Assembly (NCBI GenBank): GCA_037892935.1 | Contig: JAYXKI010000014.1 | Coordinates: 744,001-808,000 of the forward strand | Reading direction: 5' to 3' | Source: Phlebopus portentosus | Lineage: Eukaryota > Basidiomycota > Agaricomycetes > Boletales > Boletinellaceae | DNA: 64,000 nt | Part shown: one piece after another, positions 57,983 to 64,000 of the stretch | Numbering within the stretch: position 1 is the first letter of the stretch | How the letters are laid out: each line of letters begins with the position of its first letter | Notes under the pieces: generated by a model | What the model was told of the DNA's origin: nothing | The model's input: only the letters and a program-made list of their open reading frames with translations | The model's database searches: none | Translations under genes and position numbers: made by a program

Positions 57983-59655
57983 ATGGGTATTAAAGGCCTT
58001 ACTGCTCTCATATCTACCTACGCGCCAAAGGCGATCCAAGTGAGCCTTTTCTGATCTGATACTGGCACAAAAAAGATAAATCCGAATGTCGTTTGTTTAG
58101 GAGCATGACATTAAAACGCTCTTCGGCCGAAAGGTCGCCATCGACGCGTCCATGTCGATCTACCAGTTCCTCATCGCCGTTCGACAGAAGGACGGTGAAC
58201 TGCTGACAAATGAGTCTGGGGAAACAACAAGTCACCTTATGGGCTTCTTTTATCGTACCATCCGTATTGTCGAAAATGGAATCAAACCCGCTTATGTATT
58301 TGATGGCAAACCACCAGAACTCAAGTCCGGCGTAGTGAGTTTTCTCGACATTCATCGCCTATACATTTGATTCTGTGCTTATGGTACGTTGACGGCTAGC
58401 TTGCCAAGCGATTTGAGAGGAGAGAAGAAGCCAAGGAGGAGGGAGAAGAGGCGAAGGAGACGGGCACGGCAGAAGACATGGAACGGTTCACCAGACGGCA
58501 GGTCAAAGTTACAAAAGAACACAACGAAGAATGTCGCAAACTGCTGAAGCTGATGGGGATACCTGTCGTAATAGTGAGCTGCATATCTTATCTCAGCCTC
58601 CGCCTTCTCAGCGGTTACTTTAGGCGCCATCTGAAGCAGAAGCGCAATGCGCTGAGCTGGCACGAGGAGGGAAGGTATAATGCTATGCGAACTATTCCTT
58701 CACAAGGGGCACAACTCACGTTCATCAGGTGTATGCAGCAGGGTCCGAGGACATGGACACGCTTACATTCGCAGCACCAATTCTATATCGACATCTGACG
58801 TTTTCGGAGGCAAAGAAGCAGCCTATCAGCGAAATCAACTTGAAGAAAACGCTTGAAGGGCTAGAAATGAACATGTCTCAGGTAGCTGAGTCCTGATCGT
58901 CTTTTCCACTTACTGTGCTCACCTAGTTGGAAGTTTATTGATCTCTGCATTCTACTCGGGTGTGATTACCTCGAACCTATCAAGGGTGTCGGTCCTAAAT
59001 CTGCCCTAAAACTCATACGCGAGCATGAGACCCTTGGTGCCGTTATTGAACATTTGCGAGAGAAGTAAGTCTTGTATCCCAAGTCTTGTCCTACTGACAG
59101 ATTCGAATTCTGCTACTAAGGGCGGCAGCAAAAGAAGAAGCTGCAGAAGACGGAAAGAAAAGGAAGGGCGGTGTTGTGATTCCAGAGGAATGGCCTTGGG
59201 AGGAAGCTAAAAAGGTATTTGAGAAGCCTGATGTCCTGCCTGCGGATGAAGTCGAGCTCGAGTGGAAATCTCCTGACGTTGAAGGTCTGGTACAATTCCT
59301 GGTCGTCGAGAAAGGGTTTAAGTAAGTCGTCTCATTTCGTTATGAACTCAATGTTGCTCAACGCCCGGACGCACTCAGCGAAGAGCGAGTACGGAAAGGA
59401 GCCGAAAAGCTCTCGAAATTCCTGAACGCGAAGCAACAAGGCCGGTTGGATGGTTTTTTCACTTTGCAACAAAAGCCGCCTGTAGAGAAAGGCGACATGG
59501 ACAAGTCAAAGGCCAAGGAGACGAAAAAGGGGAAGGGTGCAAAGCGGAAGGTCTGTCTCGTTGAATACCCATGACTGTTTGAAAGTCTAACTTCTTGTGA
59601 CTTTCTTCAGGGCGAGGAGGCAAGCGCTTCTTCAGGGAAGAAAAAGAAAACCTAG
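57983..59655 (+). CDS. FEN1: Flap endonuclease 1
   Basis: Structure-specific nuclease (RAD27 in yeast) that removes 5' flaps in Okazaki fragment maturation and base excision repair. The start [19 protein letters not shown], with Gly2 exposed as the family requires, is spliced to [20 protein letters not shown] (first catalytic Asp). Then [40 protein letters not shown], the EAEAQCAEL segment, [20 protein letters not shown] (catalytic EDMD), [27 protein letters not shown] (helix-hairpin-helix), [20 protein letters not shown] and [15 protein letters not shown]. Near the end [10 protein letters not shown] is the PCNA-binding PIP box, followed by a lysine-rich nuclear signal (GKKKKT), stop at 59653-59655. 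All key residues look intact. The promoter carries an MCB box, fitting S-phase expression. Confidence 0.94.
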
Positions 59656-61012
59656 TGCCAGTCTCGATCTTTCTTGTGTATCTTCATCGTACTTCTGTAT
59701 TCATCACGGCGTCTTCGACGGATTTGTCATTGATTATCGCCATACTGTGATTGCCTTCATGCGACATCATCTGGCTTATTCCTATTTTGGAACACCAGGT
59801 CGTTTTCCCTTCTGGTTGCGGCTTCATGTTGTGCTTTACTGCCATTGTATTTCCTTGTAGCTTGATGGAGACCAGACATGCTATCATCGTTGCTTCATCT
59901 CATGGCTGGATTACTGGAACTGTTGCTCGTTTTACGTGCTGCTTGCGTGGTTTCTCTCCTGGGCTGCACACATTCTTTACTTTACATGGTATAGTACGCC
60001 CATATTCTCCTTATTGTTCTTTCTGTCGACGGAACCAACCTGATTTCATTTTGATACACTTGCCCTTCCCTTTATTCCTTGCTTTGAAACGCTGCACTCG
60101 TCCATGAGCGCGTATAGACATCGGCCATGGCAACCAGACAGTATTCTATGAAGCGCCATCGCAACATATCCGGGACAATAAGGAACGTTGTTCCTTCGTC
60201 GAGATAAAGGGACCCCACGGTTCAGAGATTGGCGGCGAGGGTAATCTAGGTCTTTCTGTGATTGAACTCTCTACAGTCTTAGCTCGTTTAAAACATACAT
60301 AATGACCAGACTGCTGGGACTCTACGTGCCATCCTGGCTTACTTACAGAGGCAGGAGTCTGTGAAAGAGGCAAATTACGACCAGTGCAAGTACGGCAAAC
60401 GCAGCGATGCCTTCTCTCAAATTTGCTCCATGTATACCATCATCGTACGTGTTTGTTTCGCTTGCGAATTCTTGCTTTCATCATAAGAATTCTACTAGGC
60501 GATCTTCATCGCAACTTTGGGTGTTGACCTCCTGTCTTATATGCACGACACATACGTCGCCAGGCCTGCGGAAATCCCTCCACCGGCGACAGTTTGCCTG
60601 ATCTTTTCTGTGCTCTCCCAATATGCTCGTCCGTTGCTCTCGGTTTCGGAGTATCTCCGACGCTTCTTCTATCTCTCCCCGGAAGGATGGCCCCCTTAAA
60701 AATTTCGTGGCCTTTCTTGAATGGTATTTTCCATCTCTGGGTTAACCCAAGTTTCGTTACATATTGATTACTTACTACCCACATGATGAGGCGACCTAAT
60801 GCCAATGAACCTGTAGGACATTTGCGTCTATGCAGGGACACTGAGCTCAACAGGAATTCATCACTTTTAGTTCTTGAATGGGGAGGGGAGGGGTTGGAAA
60901 CCACAAAGAAAACACAATCATTCTAAAAGTCGAAAATTGCATCATCCCTATCTCAAAACAAGTGCTCAGATTCAATGATATGTCTGTTCGATACCTCTCG
61001 ATCATTCTCAAA
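59656..61012. other. 1.36-kb region without a firmly supported gene
   Basis: Some stretches look coding-like but cannot be joined: HGNQTVFYEAPSQHIRDNKE then CSFVEIKGPHGSEIGGE near 60125-60240, followed by a possible GT donor, and AIFIATLGVDLLSYMHDTYV near 60500-60600 after a possible AG acceptor. They may belong to one small intron-rich gene on the plus strand, or be chance. No family was recognised. Confidence 0.3.
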
Positions 61013-62719
61013 CTAAAGATCTTCATCCTTCCCACTCCAACTTGCCTTTACCCATCCTCCCTCCTTCGGCTCGGTTTCATCTATCTGGCTAAGCTCTTCC
61101 CAGTCGGATTCTTCATGTCCGCCTTCCGCTCCGTCTCTCCTAACGTATGCGTCAACTTCAGAAGTAACATATAGATCATCTTCGTCGATTCCACTTTGAG
61201 CCACACCTGTCCTCCCGGACGAGCCTGCTGGAGACGTGGAGGGAAGGTCGGCAGGTGCTGGTTTCTGCACATCGATAAGCGCAAAATCAGAGAGTCCGTG
61301 ATCGAAGCGCACAGTCAGCTCGAAGAGTAGGGAACCGCGTGAGTCGTGGAGGCGTGGATCGTTCAAGTCGCGAATAGCATCATAGTCGCCGGGTGCTGCG
61401 CAGAGACAAGGCGAAAGCTTCACTTCGGACGGTCCGGGACCAGAGGCAACAGAAGGACGCAGCCGTGAACATGGTAACAGTAGCTCAACGGAATGCTCTT
61501 TATCTGTAGAAGTAGAACCGGATACAGAACTTGGATCTGTACAGTCTTGTTCCGGCATTATGACCTTTACGCGAGCATCGACGATGGGTGCAGGAGGGTC
61601 GTTCGGACCTGCCGGAACGGAACCACCTGGGCCATCAAGTAGCTCAAGCGTGAGTGAGTTGTTATCAACCTTGAGACGCCAACAACGTCTTGCTGCCAAA
61701 AACTCCACGGGGACGTAAGTAACGGACGTGGGAGTTGGAAATTTCCATGTAAGGGAGGAATTCGCCTTTTCGTCGGGCAGTGTGGGTGGAGGCTGTGTGG
61801 GGCGCCATCCGAAGTGCATGATCTTGATGATGGCTGTGAAGTCTGGATTCGAATACCGGGGCTCGCGAGTTTCTTCATTTCTTCCGCAAAGAGGAGTAAC
61901 GGAAACGTCGTAATAGAGATACTGTTGTTTATCTTTCGCCTGAGATTCGAGGACGATTGGACGAAGGAATTGAAAGAGTTTGCCGTCATCGTCGTCGTGT
62001 TCACCAGTCCTTCGCAAACAGGCTGTGCGGACGACGTTCATGCAGTTTCCCATCCCTCCATGCGCTAGGACATTCTCGTGCCAATTCTCAATCAGGAAGA
62101 GTACCATTTCAAGACCAGAGGCCGAATCGTCTAGATGACACCTCATGAGTTCATATATGAGTGGAGATACACCCAAGTGATCCATGGGCTCGCTCAGGAT
62201 TTCGCGAAAGGGTATACCAAGCCCTGATGCTTCCGCGGAGGCTTTGCAATCCTCGAGAACTTCTACGCGTTCCACGGAATGGAGCGTTTCGGATAGAATG
62301 GAAGATAGTATCACATCGCGCAGCGAGTTTCGCGCGGAAAGATCCGTTCGTGGACCAAAATCATTGGGTCGACCTTGTTGACGCCGCAACCAAAGCATCG
62401 CATCCACATTTGGTGCCATGCTTGCGTTGTTTCGCGCTGAGGATGGATTGTTCGGAGGATCATAGGGTTCATCCGGGTGGAAGGACGTTGGAGACGAGCC
62501 AGGGAGTGCCTGTGTACTTGAAGGCCAGTATTTACGAGGCACATCGAATCTGGCTAGGAGTAAATCGTGTTTGTGCGTTGCTGATGGGCTTGTGGACGTC
62601 TCATTTTGTTCCGTGTGCGAGCTGCCCGGAATGACCAATCCAGATTCTTTGAATGGAGATACGTGCGTGGATGATTCTGGTCGCTGAAGGTCTCCAGAGC
62701 TGCTTGTGTCGACTGACAT
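61013..62719 (-). CDS. Hypothetical protein, about 568 residues, single exon
   Basis: One uninterrupted frame. The first ATG is at 62719 (MSVDTSSSGDLQRPESSTHV); the frame stays open upstream without another ATG. The N-terminal 140 residues are Ser/Pro/Asn-rich and probably disordered. A folded part may lie at about residues 140-300 (SARNSLRDVILSSILSETLH, FREILSEPMDHLGVSPLIYE, MVLFLIENWHENVLAHGGMG, NCMNVVRTACLRRTG). Then come FLRPIVLESQAKDKQQYLYY and IIKIMHFGWRPTQPPP, a beta-rich-looking region, and an acidic tail ending ESDWEELSQIDETEPKEGGW. I recognise no family or catalytic motif. Its length without stops and even composition make it a real gene; function unknown. Confidence 0.65.
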   Translation of the reverse strand: MSVDTSSSGDLQRPESSTHVSPFKESGLVIPGSSHTEQNETSTSPSATHKHDLLLARFDVPRKYWPSSTQALPGSSPTSFHPDEPYDPPNNPSSARNNASMAPNVDAMLWLRRQQGRPNDFGPRTDLSARNSLRDVILSSILSETLHSVERVEVLEDCKASAEASGLGIPFREILSEPMDHLGVSPLIYELMRCHLDDSASGLEMVLFLIENWHENVLAHGGMGNCMNVVRTACLRRTGEHDDDDGKLFQFLRPIVLESQAKDKQQYLYYDVSVTPLCGRNEETREPRYSNPDFTAIIKIMHFGWRPTQPPPTLPDEKANSSLTWKFPTPTSVTYVPVEFLAARRCWRLKVDNNSLTLELLDGPGGSVPAGPNDPPAPIVDARVKVIMPEQDCTDPSSVSGSTSTDKEHSVELLLPCSRLRPSVASGPGPSEVKLSPCLCAAPGDYDAIRDLNDPRLHDSRGSLLFELTVRFDHGLSDFALIDVQKPAPADLPSTSPAGSSGRTGVAQSGIDEDDLYVTSEVDAYVRRDGAEGGHEESDWEELSQIDETEPKEGGWVKASWSGKDEDL

Positions 62720-63622
62720 CGTGGTAGAGTCCAAAGGCGCCTAAAGGCCATGATGGCTAATAAGAATCTATCGGGAGAGGTACAGCCTCAGGCGCCTATT
62801 CACAGTATCAACAGGGTCCGACGCATTTATTGAAGTCACAATGGACCCTACATGTGGTACGAATGGACTGTCTGCAGGCAAGGATTTTGAAAATCGCCAG
62901 AAGATATTGTGCTGTGAACGTGGACTATGTGAAAAATGATAAGTAAGGGGATTATTTCATTAATATATCTATCACTTACGTAAGTAAGTAGCCTAGCTCC
63001 AGAAAAATAATTATAGATAATGATAATAGCAAGAAACTAGATCACCACTAATCTCAGCACGAGCACGCTTTGCACACTTAGCTTTCAGCAACTCCACTGT
63101 GGCCTGACTCTGTACGAGCATACTCGACGGGTCGCTGAACTGATGAGAAAGGTCATAGGGCTCAGCCCAAAAGCATCAATTCGGTCATCAACATCCAGGA
63201 CATGATAATGTACAATGACGTTACCATACAGAACAGTAAAGTCATCAACGTTCGTAAGGACTGCTGAGCGCAGAACGAGAATGGTGGAAGGAAAGCGCAA
63301 ATGAAAACACGCAGACTGTGTGGTTCATGAGAAAGCGTGCAAGGTCATGCAGTACAGCGATAGCGAGAGCGGAAGAGCAGGATCGGTGTGGTGGGTAGGA
63401 TAATGGACGGAGGGTTAAAAAGAAAAACACAGGAATATTCAGACGAGAAAAACATTATCCGGTGGTGAGTCAATCAAACAAGGATGCGTTGCAAAACCAG
63501 TACAGTCACAAGAAGAAAATAAGACTGAAAAAAAAAAGTATGGTGAGGGGATGGGGCGGGGGATCAAATAAACAGACAAGATTAGCGAAACCAGAGTGGT
63601 AAAAGACAATACTTTATAAATT
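62720..63622. other. Intergenic region, no supported gene
   Basis: Promoter of the 61-62.7 kb gene and the 3' flank of the gene at the right edge. TACGTAAGTAAGTAG near 62980 is a short AAGT repeat. Nothing else was recognised. Confidence 0.4.
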
Positions 63623-64000
63623 TTACACCGGCACCGTCCGTTGCTGTGGCTGTAAATGTTGCTGCTGCTGTTGCTGTTGGCGACGAGCAGCGGATCTGCC
63701 ACTCACAATGGCCTTGAATGCCTTGCGCACGGCACTGACCGACTTACTCGCATCCTTGGTTAACGAAGGACTTTGCGAGAACGACATTGACGAGAGGAGT
63801 CCAAAGTCCTCGGCTCCGGATCTGGTACCAGCCGGATGAGACACGGTCAGATCGTCGCTATAGCTTTGATGGTGTGAAACACGGCCTTGACGAGAACCAA
63901 ATAATCTGCTAGTCTTTTTGCTCGCGGATGGAGGGGCTTGCAATGTCGGAGGAGCCTGTACCGGAGTTGGTGCCGATATTTGTGATTTAGAGACGCGTCG
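63623..64000 (-). CDS. C-terminal end of an unidentified protein (5' part outside window)
   Basis: The frame is open to the right window edge and reads RRVSKSQISAPTPVQAPPT, then ASKKTSRLFGSRQGRVSHHQ, SGAEDFGLLSSMSFSQSPSL and DASKSVSAVRKAFKAIVSGR, then a run of seven glutamines (QQQQQQQHLQPQQ) and the end RTVPV with the stop at 63623. Ser-rich and basic, probably disordered. No family was recognised. Confidence 0.5.
   Translation of the reverse strand, partial: RRVSKSQISAPTPVQAPPTLQAPPSASKKTSRLFGSRQGRVSHHQSYSDDLTVSHPAGTRSGAEDFGLLSSMSFSQSPSLTKDASKSVSAVRKAFKAIVSGRSAARRQQQQQQQHLQPQQRTVPV

Noticed and set aside
60506..60904. 132-codon minus-strand frame
   Set aside because: No motif, and it competes with a more protein-like plus-strand stretch; neither is certain.
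1..64000. CRISPR arrays, bacterial operons, rRNA genes
   Set aside because: None seen; intron structure and gene content are those of a fungal nuclear chromosome.

Overview
The window looks like nuclear DNA of a basidiomycete fungus, most likely an Agaricomycete. The evidence is dense gene packing, many GT-AG introns of about 45-70 nt, and gene families typical of that group: a DUF6534-type membrane protein, a basidiomycete small secreted protein, GH35 beta-galactosidases, a Zn2Cys6 regulator, and a chromodomain Ty3/Gypsy element. All gene models were spliced by eye from conserved motifs and GT-AG sites, so exon edges are approximate unless stated.

Left part (1-22.4 kb): three GH35 beta-galactosidase paralogues lie on the minus strand (1-1824 partial; 2942-7084; 18100-22363). 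A 5'-truncated Ty3/Gypsy relic (about 7274-9343) sits about 190 bp upstream of the second copy, followed by a probable Copia remnant. Between copies two and three are a DUF2462-type small nucleolar-type gene with a one-base frame break, a CENP-B-like HTH protein without a transposase catalytic domain, and HRI1.

Middle (22.9-38.8 kb): UTP3/SAS10 (rRNA processing) converges with pyruvate decarboxylase (PDC). A 4.7 kb stretch without a supported gene follows; it carries a diverged 80-bp direct duplication. Then come a delta-12-type fatty acid desaturase, a charged hypothetical ORF, a 2.3 kb non-coding stretch with a perfect 31-bp inverted repeat, and a small secreted protein gene.

Right part (40.6-64 kb): TOM22 is divergent from a Zn2Cys6 regulator over a 202-bp shared promoter. 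Then come the nuclear-pore basket protein TPR/MLP1, a protein joining an AHC1-type zinc finger to a YEATS domain, a DUF6534 membrane protein, FEN1/RAD27 with an MCB element in its promoter, one unrecognised 568-codon gene and the 3' end of another gene.

The genes are mostly unrelated housekeeping functions; only the GH35 set is a family cluster, probably for beta-galactoside or plant cell wall sugar use. I did not find a convincing new multi-gene system. The most notable points are the GH35 expansion next to retroelements, single-base frame breaks in three conserved genes (which may be assembly errors), an unusual YEATS protein with a GC-AG intron, an 8-nt micro-exon in PDC, and several unexplained repeats.
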